Positions 9,914-21,830 of a DNA stretch of 64,000 nucleotides are shown one piece after another. This DNA is from Chlamydoabsidia padenii (taxonomy: Eukaryota; Mucoromycota; Mucoromycetes; Mucorales; Cunninghamellaceae). The notes below the pieces were generated by a model. The model was given only the letters and a program-made list of their open reading frames with translations, had not been told where the DNA came from and did no database searches. The position numbers and the translations under genes were made by a program. The first letter of the stretch is position 1. Every line of letters begins with the position of its first letter. The stretch spans positions 1-64,000 of the forward strand of contig JAIWND010000038.1 in assembly GCA_025330725.1 (NCBI GenBank), given 5' to 3'.

Positions 9914-12900
9914 CTAAGGGAGTAGGAGGTATATGTGTGGGGGAGGACGTATTTGAGAGAAGACATCGTTAATGTCCAGGATGCATGAATCGATGGCAAA
10001 AGGGTTTTGGTGTATTACATAGGCCCAATGGTGTTTCCAAATTATTTGAATTATGCAGGAATACAAGATCCATATGGAGGATGATATACCGGAGATTGAG
10101 GGTACCTGGTGTTCAAAAATGATATTGGTGATGCTTGGGATTATTTCATCAAAAGCCTTAATCCAAACTGGCCATTTTTGAGAGCATTGCACGAATAGAT
10201 GATCGAGAGTTTCTTCATGATTTTGACAAAGTAAGCAGGTGAGAGTAGTGAGTGGTCGAATCTTGGAGAGAGCTAGTTGACAGTAGAGTTTTCGTTTCGT
10301 CAGTCGATACCATAAGGTGCGGCCCTGAGGGTGCATTTGTTGGCGCCAGAAAGTTGTCCACTTGGCCCGAGGTGTGAGTGATGAGGGAATCAAAGAGCTG
10401 GACATTTTGTTCCAATACTGTTGGCGATATCTTGCTGGACTGTAGTTCATCCAAAGGTCCCAATTTTGCAAGCGTTGTATCGTTGATTCACTATTAGCTT
10501 CATTACTAGTTGTTGTACCACTTACTATGTGATGATTGATATCTGGTGAGATCCTAATGGTGCTGGTGAAGATATCGTCGAGAAGTCGTTTCAACATGCT
10601 AGGATGCAAAGGTCTAGAAGCCGTGCTGATAGGTCGAATGGCACCATGGTCCAAATCGTGGCAGAAAAAATGATGAGCTGGTGTGTTGCTGTGTCGTGCC
10701 ATGAGCCAATAGTCAGGAGGAGGCCGATCTAGGAATTCAGACATGGGTAGCTTTAGGTACGATTCAATGGATTCAGATTCAGGGCTTGAGACAAAAGAGA
10801 AGAGATCAAAGGCCTGAAACATACGGGCTAGTATACCAGAGGATTGGCAAAGAGGACCAGTGCGAAGAGACCCATAAAGGAAAGGTTGGTGGTGACACTT
10901 TGTTCCTAGGGAGAGAGTTGAGATGATTCTTGAGCCAGAGAGAGCAGAAGCTGTTCGGTTTATCCCCATTAAACACCATTCCCAGCCAACGGTATTAAAG
11001 AATCATAGTTTGAATCATTCCATCCATGAGACCAAGACCACCTTTGGAGATCGGTTGACAGAGATCCATATACTTGAGAGACGGTCGGAAACCTTTAGTC
11101 ACAAATTGATATATTATTGATCGAAGTCTGTCGTAAAAGAATTGAGGCATTGACCCGATCCGTAGCAGGTACCAGACCTTGGATAGAATCAAAGTGTTGG
11201 CCACCGTAACCCTTCCCCGTATCGGGAGCTGCCGTTGAGAGTAGATGTCGCATCCCCTTTTTATTGATTCAAGAAGTCCATCGATAGTGTTGTTCCTTTG
11301 AGATGCGGATTGCCACAGGTGAAAGCCAAGATATCGTATCGGTGTGATGGATGAGGCGTCGCGTACCAGTTGTTGATCCCATGATTCCTGAAAAAGTTTA
11401 TCCACCGATCCAATCGTTTCCCACCTAGAGAGAATACTTCTGTTTTCTTGACATTGAGCTTTGCATTCGACACCAGATTGTAGTCGTTGAGATGTGTCAT
11501 AACCCGAGTAAAGTCTAGAGGGATGCCAGTAACAGACATAAATCGTCAGCATACGCCAAGAGTTTTGTCGTTGCCGGAGATGATTCAGAAGTGACATTAT
11601 CAGGTACCCGAGGTGGAAAGCCCTGGATTGTTCGGTCTTGTAGGATTGAACGAAGTAAAGGTTCCATGGCAAGATTGAAGAGCAGAGGAGATAGTGGATC
11701 ACCTTGGCGAAGGCCACGTTGTTGATTGACAGCCCCAGTAAAATGCCCGTTAACATTGATTCGTACCTTGTTGCCAAAGAAAAGCCGACAAATCGACTTT
11801 GTGAGACCACCAGGAAACCCAAGGTCCAGCAGCATCCCCACATGATTAAGACCACGGACCTGAGCTTGCTCCATCATTATTTTTAGTGCCAGTCCATTTT
11901 CCGCGATGAATCGTCCCGGTAGGAAACCAGTCTGATATTGATTGATACATGTACCCATCACCGGAGCAATCCTTTTCGTCAGCAGTCTTGTAAACACCTT
12001 AGCATCACAGTTGATCAGAGAGATAGGACGCCAGTTTTTGAAATCACTGAGAAGGCCCTTCTTCGGTAGTAGTCGCACGCGGATATCCTGCCAGGAAGTA
12101 GGAAACACACCCTTGGTAAGAGCATTATTGTACACAGAGGAGACGATCGGTTCCATTCGTGGATGTTGATAAATGACAGACAAGAAGGAATAGCCCAGGC
12201 CATCTGCCCCGGGACAGCTGGCCTTCGTTTGTCGGCCCACTTGGTGTATGATATCGTCCATAGTAATTGGTGATTCCAATGATTGTTGTTGTGTCGAGGA
12301 GAGTTGGCACGAAGTCGGTATTACATCAAGATAGTTGTCGATAGCAGAGTCCGATACCTTTTAGAGGTGTCGAAAGTACTAGTGTCGGTGTTGGCAAGGT
12401 TCCCGATGTGTTGATCCAAATTCCGTTGTTGATGAATCTTTTTCAAGTATTCTGCTGAGATTTCCCCCTTTTCCCTCCAACGAATCCCAGCTTGTAAAGC
12501 AGCGATGTCTACGCAATCCTGTTGAAGCTTGTTGATTTCGGCGACGATTGGATCTAGTCGTTGTTGTCGTGAATCAGAGGTCCCAGTCGATAGAATGATA
12601 TCTTGTCTTTTGAGTTGAAGGTGAGCCAAAGCTGCTGATCTACCAGAGATATGACGTCGACCATAGGATTTAATGAAGCTAATGATTTGTTGTTTGATCC
12701 AGTCCCAGTTACCGTGTGGTGTCCTTGTGTCCTTGAACCCCTTTGCCAGGTAAGTCAGTTTGTTGTCTAGTTGTTGTCGGAAATCATCGTTCTTCAGTAG
12801 TAGTGGATTTACTTTCCATAAACCTGGTCCCAAAGGTATATTTTTGAATTCTAGTTTTATGGTGAGCATGTTGTGGTCGGTCCACGCTGAGTTTGTTTTA

Positions 12901-13569
12901 TCAATTGAGTTAGATTTCAGGTGATGAGCAAAGGTTTTTTGACTGATGAAGATGTAGTCGATAGTGGAGTGGGAAGTAGATCGTTGGAAAGTTGGCATTG
13001 TCGTCAAGTTGTTGGCTTCCATTGAGTTGTACAGATGTTCGTCCAGCATGTTGAGCCAATTTTGAGACGTTTGGGTTGTTAAATGAGGGCGATGGTAAGA
13101 GTAGTTAAAATCACCAACGATGATGAGACGGTCCATGTCTACTTCATATTGTGGATCAGTCAAAAGTTCTAAAGAATTGGCGCCGAGTTGGTGGGTGTTG
13201 TGCTGGCGCATATAGGACTAGGATATGGAATGAATCGTATAGATGATGAGGATGAGTGATCTTGGACAAAATCAATCGCTCGTGAAGTGAGGTAGATTGA
13301 GGAATGATGTTGTTAGATATGGAGTATAAATTAGAGAATGAGATAAGACCGCAGTGTTTGGTCCATAGTGCTTGTTTTGCTTGGAATTGTTGTTGAATAA
13401 CTTCTTGTGTGGCTGTGCTCATGATTCGTGTTTCTTGTATTGCGAGGATATGTGATTTGATTCCCCGGAGATAGCGTATAAATGATGATTGTTGTTTTTT
13501 GGATGATGTCTTCACAATGCTGTTACAATTAAGTGAAGACAATTGAAGAATGTAGGTTGTATCAATCAC
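9914..13569 (-). pseudogene. LINE ORF2: AP endonuclease, reverse transcriptase, zinc-binding domain
   Basis: Reading down the minus strand, the endonuclease comes first, with SLNCNSIV, ILAIQETR, IIVGDFNY, STIDYIFISQ and WTDHNML (metal and catalytic N, E, D, D-H positions). The reverse transcriptase follows, with ASCPGADGLGYSF, LLPKKGLLSDFKNWRPISLI, YQTGFLPGRFI, GLRQGDPLSPLLF and the catalytic box LLAYADDLCLLL (Y-A-D-D near 11.55 kb). The C-terminal RT-associated zinc-binding domain follows (HPQGRTLWYRL, CLLCQNHEETLDHLFVQC). The frame breaks at about 13.2, 12.3, 11.53 and 11.0 kb, so the copy is dead. All domains of an APE-type non-LTR element are present in the right order, which shows a near full-length insertion. 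No clear poly(A) tail was seen at the 9.9-kb end. Confidence 0.9.
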
Positions 13570-14903
13570 TGAGTATATCGTGATGGTCGGCCCGCATTTC
13601 GAGCCGGTTGGATACGTGTGGATGTAATCGATTGAGGTTTGGCCGTCCCTTTATTTGCGGTGACTGTTGGTCCTCCATCATCAGTGTCCATTCCATTATC
13701 CATTTCACCTTTGCCATCCAAGTTGTAGGGATCCAATCCTTCGTCGGCTCTAGAATTATTGGATGTTAGTGTTATATTTTCCGATTGCTTGTCCTTGTTC
13801 TGTCGAGAGATCCCCGTCAAAATCGCTTCCTCGTCCCGTCGAATAGCTTCGTTGATGTCCATAAAATCGTTGTCGCTGGTGCCAGACATGTCATCTGTAT
13901 CATCTGAATTGTTGTCGTTTGCTTGAGCCATTGGTATAGAGGCTTGATCGTCGTAGAGTTCGATCGGTTCATGTTGCTTGCCCTGAGTGTTGTTGTGAAC
14001 AATGAGGTTTTGGGTTACGGCTTCCTGAAGTGCTGGTAGGTAAGGCGGTGCTGTTGTTGGGGTGTTAGTAGGAGGAGGCGTGCTGATATCCTTCTGAGTT
14101 CGTTTACCGTAGTTTCCCCTAGGACACATTGCCGCTAGATGACCTATGTCGCCGCAGTTGTAACATGATATGCTTCGTCGGCTTGATGGGCATTCAGTAA
14201 CCACATGGTCACCTTTATGGCAGTACCTACAGAAACGTGGCATCTTGGACCATATACCATAGAGACCATATTCAGTGCCCCTCCACGGGATGTTGTGATT
14301 GAGCTGTTTGGTTTTGTCGTCCGTCAAGTACATGATTGCGTAGCCAGACCCGTTGAAGGTTTGAGTCGTTGGTTCGTAACAAATCCCTAAATCCAAGATT
14401 TTTCCATAAGGCGCCATCGTTTCTTTTAATCCGCTGAGAATCCGAGGTTCAGGTAAACTAGGAATCTTAGAGAGAGACACCCGAATGATGTTGGCTTCGT
14501 TTTCTTTTGCAGACAGAGCAAGATTTGGTAGAAGACGTAACTTGCGAGATTCCACCACAATACCATTGTTGAGAGCTTTGGTGTAAGCCGGATCATCTTG
14601 TTGGAAGGCTACTTCGACGAGTAACTTGGAGCCTTGACCCCCCGGGATTGCACTTAATCGTGAGGGGTATTGTTGTCACAGTAATGTCGTGAAGACTCCA
14701 TGAGTGATGTTACCGTTGGAGACGTCGAAAAACATACTTCTGATGTCATCGTCGTCGGGGTGAGTTGATAAGTTTCCAGGTTTCCAAACATTTGTACGAA
14801 TAATTTGATAGATGTTTGAGCCGTCTATTGTATGAGCTGGATGGTTGGGGTGGAGTAAGCGATTGTCATTGTCCTGAAACAATTTTCGCCCACGTTTTGC
14901 CAT
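13566..14903 (-). pseudogene. LINE ORF1: gag-like protein with two CCHC zinc knuckles
   Basis: The N-terminal part starts at ATG 14903 (MAKRGRKLFQDNDNR). A break near 14.6 kb shifts the frame. The downstream frame has an RNA-binding-like region and two CCHC knuckles, CRYCHKGDHVVTEC and CYNCGDIGHLAAMC. A long acidic, disordered linker rich in D/N/S/T follows. It ends two to three bases from the start of the ORF2 endonuclease frame, the usual compact arrangement of two-ORF LINEs. It would bind element RNA in the retrotransposition particle. Its decay matches that of ORF2. Confidence 0.8.
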
Positions 14904-15226
14904 GTGGACGAGATGTTGAGAGAGGTGAAGATGTTAAGTTAGTCCCACCCGAATTTGGATGAGTTGGAGGTGGTGTCGTCGTTGACCAAGATGACGAATG
15001 GTGAGAGTGAGATGGCTGAGAGCACGGGTTGAGAGAAAAAGGGAAAATAGAGCAGTCAAAAAAGTTTTAATTTTTAGAAGGACGAATATGATTGGCTCGG
15101 AGACCAATATATCCGGGTAGGGTGTAGAAGGAGAAATTGTGGGGTGTAGGAATAACAATTCCCATTTTGTCTCTGTCTCAAATTCAAGTTAATAAACTGT
15201 ATCCCTCTCTTTTAACATTCCCTACC
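14904..15226. other. LINE 5' region and SEC10 upstream region
   Basis: The gap between the LINE ORF1 start and SEC10 has no gene. The SEC10 side is pyrimidine-rich (CTCTCTTTTAAC just before the ATG). The LINE therefore sits head-to-head with SEC10 at very short distance and may have displaced its upstream promoter. Confidence 0.5.
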
Positions 15227-16114
15227 ATGGGCTCACGAGGAAGAATCTATAATCTTGATGCTGACACTAGTGATTTACTCACCATAAACAACTTCAAGGT
15301 AAAAAGGCATTGACACTCCATCATGTTATCACTCACTCTGGGTACTATAGGAAAACTTTTCCACCACTGAATTTATTGAAGCCATCTCATCCAAGCTAAT
15401 GGCTCAAATGCAAAACGTAGACGGCAAAGGTATAAACCCCCCCCATCCTTCTCTCTCTTTACTGACATATTAATTAATTTGCTTTTATATTATATAATAG
15501 TGATCTTGGACCCCAAACCATTTGTGCGCACTTTTGAACAAGTCTTGGAAGAACTACAACAACTCCGGATCCGCGTCCAAGAAGAATGTGATGAATTAGA
15601 AGCAGGCACACAAAAAGCCGAACAACAATACAAGAAGAATATCATTAGTATGCAAGACTCATTTAAAGTAAGTTGTTGGTTGCCTTGTAGAACGAACTCA
15701 CTCGTTGTCTAACTCTTCTTCTTTTTCGTTTCTAGGACGTTTACCGATCTTATGACGGATTGGAAAATCGAATTGGTGAAGTTGGTAAAACAGCGGTACG
15801 GATTGGTGAACAATTGGAATCACTGGATAAACAACGATCTCGAGCAACAGAATCTCGCGACGTAATTGAATACTTTATGGAATTCCAGGATGCAGGTTAT
15901 TCGGAACGATTGGATATTTTATGTTATGAAAGTGGGGATGAAGGTCAATTCAAGGTAAAAAAAAAAAAAATGTCTTTTATTATGCGCATATACTAATATG
16001 TTTTACTATTATCATTAGGCAGCTTCTCTGGCAAGACGATTAAATGCGGCGGTTAAAGAAGTCGATAGTAATGATAAGGTAAACCAAATAGAAACCTTCC
16101 TGTTCACTCTAATG

Positions 16115-16155
<41 letters not shown>

Positions 16156-17137
16156 CAAATCCAGGCACGTATTGGGATTGAAAAGTTTTGTGAACGATTC
16201 GAAAAGGAAATGTTGGAGGAATTCGATCGTGCGTACCGTGAAGTGGATCCTCGTGTCATGGCGGTAAAGTCTCAAAGAAAAACAATAGTAACACACTTCT
16301 TCCTTTGATTTAATCTGTGTTATAATTTTATGATAGCATTGCGCCCGGGTCTTGTTTGAATTCAATGGTGGATCATCTTGTGTGCAAACGTATGTCAATC
16401 AACATGAATTCTTCATCTCTAATATGCAAACAAGAGGACTTGGTGATCGGGAATCTTTTGAAGAGTAAGTAGTATATATAAAACTAAACTTGCACTTGAC
16501 AACACTAACACATTCATCTTTCTTTTGTAGTGATGCTGCCTTGACCAATCCATTTACTCCTCCTCCTGAAGTGGATACAAGTTTGGTCAATCTCTACGAT
16601 GATATTCGAATTACTGTCCGACGTGAAGTGGAAATCATCTCGGCGGTGTTCCCTCAACCTGCTGTAGTCATCCAAGTCTTTTTACAACGCATCTTTGCCC
16701 AATCAGTAAGTAGATAAGATGCCTACCAAGTGATATATATAAAAAAAGGTTGAATTGATTTCTTTTTGAATGATTTAGATTCAAGATCAAGTTGAAATGT
16801 TATTATCAAGGGCTCAGTCGATCTCAACATTGGCTTATTTGCGTACATTGGCATCAACACATGGTGCTACTAAACGACTGGTCGATAGTCTCAAGGCTTA
16901 TTGTGAACGTGGATTGATTCAACCAAATATAGGTGATGATACTAAACTGGTCTCGGTGGATTCTTCTGAAGAAACGTTGGATCGATGTATGGATGATTTA
17001 TTCGTACGTTATACCGAAGGTAATCGATACCTTTACAAGGAAAAGGCATGTTTGGCTGAACTGTTTGGCAATGTCATTGCCGAGTATTTGAATTTTATGG
17101 TAACTAACGGGGGGAGGGGGAAATTAAAACTGATTAA

Positions 17138-17227
<90 letters not shown>

Positions 17228-17440
17228 CTTCGTGAATAGCAACAATACAAGAAAACATCGGCACGAAATCAGTCGGTTTTGACAAGAACACTCAATCAAA
17301 TATCATCTACTACTACATCCACCATTTTTTCACCTTCATTTACTGATCTAGACCAACAACCCTCACCACTTAGTGCATCCAGTAATAATGGTGGGTTTGA
17401 TCTACCACGAACCGACGTGTCTCTTCAACAACAGCATCAT

Positions 17441-17492
<52 letters not shown>

Positions 17493-17671
17493 GACAGCAG
17501 CAACAGCAACAGGAACAACAGCAACAACAGCAACAACAATCTAATCTGGTCAAAGTCGATGATTCTGGCTTTTGTTTGATCTCTTCAGACACTATACTCA
17601 AGATTTTCAAAATTCATTCGGAAGCCATTCTTCGGTGTGTCGAATTGATCAATCCTCAAGAAATGTAAGTA

Positions 17672-17704
<33 letters not shown>

Positions 17705-18568
17705 TTGAATACACTTTGCTAGACTAACACTATACTTCCTAATAGACCCTCATCTGTTAAGCAACTTTACGATATCCTACTGGACTTTGTTGGCGTGAAA
17801 TACCTTGATATCGTCTTGGACGAGTAAGTGGGCATACTCATTGAAGGGACCAGGACACTGATAAGTAATGCATCTTTTTTTTTTGAACATAGGATATACG
17901 ATGAATTAGGAAACAAGGCAGAACCTGATCTAGTGTGCTTCCCTGTGATAGTCACCTCGACCAATATTAGCCAATTGCTACAACGACATTTTCAAACTGC
18001 TGTGGTAAAAAAGATAAATGAACAAGAAGGGTTTACCTTGTGTCTCATTGTTCCCCCCCCCCTTTTTTAGGTCCCACTTATGCTAGGCGCACCTTCAGTT
18101 CATAGGGAAACTCTCGCCAGCAAGAACAAATTCCTCTCGACCTTGGAGACTAAAGTAAATCATGTGGTTAGCCGAAGCATTGAAGGTAAGAAGGCGATTG
18201 GATGACGATGATAGCTAATGATCTTTTGCATAGCCATCACCTATTGGTTGAATGATATACTGGGTCGACAAAAGAGAAATGATTTTAGACCCAAGGACGA
18301 AGAAGTTGTGATGATGAGTAATGGGACCATGGTAAGATTGACCAAAAGAAAGAAAAAAGTGTGTGTATACAAGGGGCTAACTCTTGATATATATGTAGCC
18401 TTGTGTTAACAGTGTGGAATTCTTGACCAAAATCTACCGTGCCACTGTCAAATCTTTACAGGGCAAGAACTTGGAAACCTATTTATTAAATGTTGGCAGT
18501 GAATTCCATTCGTAAGTAAAAATAAAGAAAAAAGAACAATATAAGAGGGGGACGTATTAACATATTGT

Positions 18569-18604
<36 letters not shown>

Positions 18605-19160
18605 ATGATGTATAGACTTTTGATGGAGCACTTTAAAAAATACTATGTGACACCCACTGGTGGTCTTTTGGTGACAAAGTAAAAAAGCAAAACAACAGCA
18701 ACCCCCCTTCATGGTCCCCCATCTAACCATGGCACCTTTTTATGATAGGGACATTGCCAAATACCAAGAAGTGATACACATGTTTAAAATCACCACACTA
18801 AACGATCGGTTTGAGATGTTACGACAATTAGGCAACATCTTTGTCGTGAAACCCGAAATCCTACGATCGATTCTATCTGAAGGGTATTTGGCACGACTTG
18901 ATCCTAATGTTTTATACCCTTATCTCGAAAAACGGGCGGATTTCAAGTCGGCTAGATTGGATCGAATTCTTGGTATCTCGATGGATGAAAATGGAATGGC
19001 CGTCAACAATAATAGTAGTAGCAATAGTAACAATAGTAGGAACCAGAAATCAAATCAACGACGATCTCTCTTTGTCAATGACAACAAGGTGCTTGCGGAA
19101 ATGATGAAGAATTACTCGGGTAGCAACAAGGATTTTTTATCTTCTTTTAATCTAACATAG
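15227..19160 (+). CDS. SEC10: Exocyst complex component Sec10
   Basis: Sec10 is a subunit of the exocyst, which tethers secretory vesicles at the plasma membrane and hyphal tip. The first exon encodes MGSRGRIYNLDADTSDLLTI. Then FKENFSTTEFIEAISSKL and a coiled-coil region (EELQQLRIRVQEECDELEAG) precede the long helical-bundle core (HCARVLFEFNGGSSCVQTYV, QRIFAQSIQDQVEMLLSRA, FPVIVTSTNISQLLQRHF). The C-terminal bundle ends ...SSFNLT. About fourteen small introns can be placed by GTAAG...AG signals that keep the frame. Several carry extreme homopolymers (39 T, 88 T, a ~30-A run, ~30 T). One exon holds a long polyglutamine tract not expected in the family. No F-box is seen, so it is Sec10 rather than the related Rcy1. 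It appears intact. Confidence 0.92.
17140..17227 (+). repeat. 88-T homopolymer in a SEC10 intron
   Basis: An uninterrupted run of 88 T lies directly upstream of the acceptor (CTTCGTGAATAG). A 39-T run at 16117-16155 precedes another SEC10 acceptor. These act, or have expanded from, the polypyrimidine tract. Confidence 0.95.
17420..17540 (+). repeat. CAA/CAG repeat coding for polyglutamine in Sec10
   Basis: A run of CAA/CAG codons with rare CAT, CGA and GAA interruptions gives about 35-40 glutamines between conserved parts of Sec10. It falls in a disordered S/T/Q-rich insert, so it probably tolerates length change. Confidence 0.9.
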
Positions 19161-19174
19161 AAATAGATAATAGC

Positions 19175-19175
<1 letters not shown>

Positions 19176-19237
<62 letters not shown>
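19176..19237. repeat. (TC)31 microsatellite
   Basis: A perfect TC dinucleotide run of 62 bp begins about 15 bases after the SEC10 stop codon, inside its 3' UTR. Confidence 0.95.
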
Positions 19238-19240
<3 letters not shown>

Positions 19241-19382
19241 TTTTACTTTTTTATACATAACCAGCGTCTCCCTTCGCTTTACTCGGGCCATCCCCCATCC
19301 CCCACCTTCCCGCCCAATCCACCCCAGCCCCAAGACGCATCAAAATTTGAATAAAATAACAGTTTGCTCACTATATGTTGGA

Positions 19383-19467
19383 TTACAGTTTGTGTATTAA
19401 ATGTTGGGTTACAGCTGTTTGGAAAGCTGCTAAAAAATGTAATGATTGATATTGCATAGCTGGAAGA

Positions 19468-19515
<48 letters not shown>

Positions 19516-19950
19516 AGAGAGAGGGTGGGCTGTTCAGATGAGCTGGTAGAAATGGCGACATGAAGATTTCGTGAATTTGTTGATCGAGAAAAGGCCGCAT
19601 AGAGTTGACCATGTGTGAAAACGGGATCATTCAGGTATATATTCACAGTTGAAAGTGTCTGACCTTGTGACTTGTGAATGGTCATGGGGATTGTGTCTGG
19701 GAGGGGGTTAGAGGAGGAGGAGGGGGATAATATTAATAATACTACGGTAAAGGTGGGGGTGAGTTATTTCTATTTGTTTATGAGAGAACTAATGTTGAGG
19801 TTGATGGCCCTGACAATCCTGTGTTCCAGAAAAGGAATATCATGGATTTTGTGTTGCCAGTGATTAGACCATATATGTGTTAATGCAGTGGAGAATAAGG
19901 AATGCCATGTTGATGAAAATGGAAGTAGGAGGGCACTGTAGGGAAAGAAC
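19383..19950 (-). mobile_element. Helitron/PIF1-type helicase C-terminal remnant
   Basis: The minus-strand frame has MTIHKSQGQTLSTVNIYLND then PVFTHGQLYAAFSRSTNS, the last conserved helicase motifs of PIF1/RRM3 and Helitron RepHel proteins. Upstream in a shifted frame, SLATQNP and ITGNTK-like residues recall the ITG-x-H-K-G stretch that precedes these motifs. A ~42-A run (~19471-19512) and an AG repeat follow the frame. Only the end of the helicase is present, and no Rep HUH domain or Helitron 3' hairpin could be assigned. It is a fragment. Confidence 0.7.
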
Positions 19951-19989
19951 AAAGTCAGTATATACTAAACAACATTGTGGACACCGAAG

Positions 19990-20480
19990 TCAATGGTGGT
20001 TAATATTTGTGATCATCTGTCTGTATTGTATCGAATCCTCCGGTACTACGAAAGGTATAACGATGAAGACGTCCCCGAACTGTTCAACACTGTCTCTCCA
20101 TGATGGGGCCTATCAGTAGCTGCAGCAATATGAAGACTTTACTGGGCTCTCGAAAAAACAACGGCAAAAGGTAACACGGGCACGGGCTCAAATAGCCAAC
20201 ACTAATGCTTTTATTGCTGGTAACACCGACATCACACTAGAAGACTGTTCTATGCCCACTCGTGCAAGCATGTCAGCAAATCATCGCCTTTTCCGACTTT
20301 TACCTCAACAATCCCTCACCATGCCATTCGTCACCATTGATATCAATACCCTGGTGCTACTTTACAATAGATCTATCAACAACATGCAACAACAGCGCGT
20401 ACAGGTATCACATGCAAAAGGTATACATCGTATTCGAGAAGACTGTGGACCTTTGACCATGTCTTCAAACTTTTAACAGC
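19990..20480 (+). pseudogene. Possible Fanzor-type fragment (copy D)
   Basis: A frame around 20.25-20.48 kb contains NHRLFRLLPQQSLTMPFVTI followed by DINTLVLLYNRS. This resembles the strand-rich block that precedes RuvC-I in Fanzor proteins (compare YSLSILPTPFTHRKFIALLP in copy C and SSFKKKYIKLD in copy A). The upstream sequence is frame-shifted. Neither a DPG motif nor a zinc ribbon was found. The call rests on a short motif and may be wrong. The piece is directly followed by a PIF/Harbinger pseudogene. Confidence 0.3.
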
Positions 20481-20924
20481 ACGGTGAAAACAAAGGTAAA
20501 AGACTTTAAAACAAGGACTAAAAAAACAAAACAAAAGTGAACTAACTATATTAATAATGATTGTAGACTGCACACTTCCAGTAGGACAAAGCCCACTGTT
20601 ATTACTCGTAAGTTGATCAAAAGAAATAACCAGGTTAATGCATTGACTAATCTTTTTCTGTCTCATTTTAATCGCCGATTTCGTGGAAATCGTGACATGG
20701 GAGAACTGTATACTGAATCCCCAATTGACCCTTCTCTTTATTTTGTTTTTATTGTCATGAACTGCGACAACATGACCTCTTCTCTCCTTCCGATGACTTC
20801 TATGATGGCTATTTAACATACCACTCCCATAACGATGAATTCTCCGACGATGTTTTGGACCAACAAGTATTAGTTCTTGCAGTGGCAATCACGACAAGCA
20901 ACAATTCAAGTACAAGTAGAGAAT

Positions 20925-21830
20925 CAAGGCCTTGGCAAACCAAACACTCTGGGACAAGGACTTTTTCATCAAGCCTGTATATGATGACAAGAACTTCAAA
21001 CGTCGCTTCCGAATGGATTGGGCTCTCTTTTTGCACATTGTTGGAGACTTGGAACAGCATGACATCTACTTGAAGCAACACTACCATGCCACTGGTCGTC
21101 CTGGTTTTACTACCCTCCAAAAGGTCTCTTTGGCCGTCAAGCAATTGGCGTCTGGTACGACATCCGACGCCTTTGACGACTACCTGAAGATGGGTCAAAC
21201 TACTCAACTGGAGTGTTTCCGCAACTTTTGTGATGGTGATGAATTCCTACGAAAACCAACGGTAGGAGATCTGGAGCGACTGTTGCAAGTAGGCTCAGAC
21301 TTGGGATTCCCTGGGGTGATTGGCTCCGTAGACTGTATGCACTGGGAATGGAGAAACTGGCCTACCGCCTGGCATGGTCAATACCAAGGACGATAAAAGA
21401 AGCCCACTGTAATATTGGAAGCGGTGGCTTCGAATGACATGTGGATTTGGTATCACTTGTTTGATTTCCCAGGGTCACTCTACTATATTAACGTCTTGGA
21501 CCGATCGCCTCTCTCTTCCGGAAATTCAAGGGTTACACTGGTTCGGTGGTCAACTACACTGTCAATGGTCAAGAGTACAATCATGACTACTACCTGGCAG
21601 ATGGAATCTACTCTTCATATATAGCCTTTGTCAAGACCATTACCAATCCTTAAGCGGAAAATATTAAGGCAAGTAAATACATACACATATGGAAAGATGC
21701 TTTGACTAACATGATATTCTACTTCTTCTTTTTGGTAAACAAGAAGCGGTCGAACGAGCGTTTGGGAACCTGCATATCAATTTCAACGTTTTTGTTTCCC
21801 CTGGTAAACTTTGGAAACTTGATGATCTCA
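20925..21830 (+). pseudogene. PIF/Harbinger-type transposase, copy 1, broken
   Basis: The main frame reads FKRRFRMDWALFLHIVGDLE, then GRPGFTTLQKVSLAVKQLAS, TLQLECF-type residues, KPTVGDLERLLQVGSDLGF and PGVIGSVDCMHWEWRNWPTA. The D of SVDCMHWEW is the first catalytic residue of the DDE nuclease of this family. A shifted frame continues ILEAVASNDMWIWYHLFDF, PGSLYYINVLDRSPL, then VNYTVNGQEYNHDYYLADGI, then KKRSNERLGT (E-R-A-F-G-like). At least two frameshifts and a stop after ~21650 disrupt it. The usual second D region (PGSHNDINVL in relatives) reads PGSLYYINVL here, so the catalytic Asp is lost. The domains match the plant-type (Plant_tran) branch. Confidence 0.82.

Noticed and set aside
17033..17299. 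Poly-K / poly-F frames over the 88-T tract
   Set aside because: Homopolymer inside a SEC10 intron; no start or conserved sequence.
18711..18745. ATG start of a separate short gene before the last SEC10 exon
   Set aside because: This piece is intron sequence; the frame after the TATGATAG acceptor joins the preceding SEC10 exon in phase.
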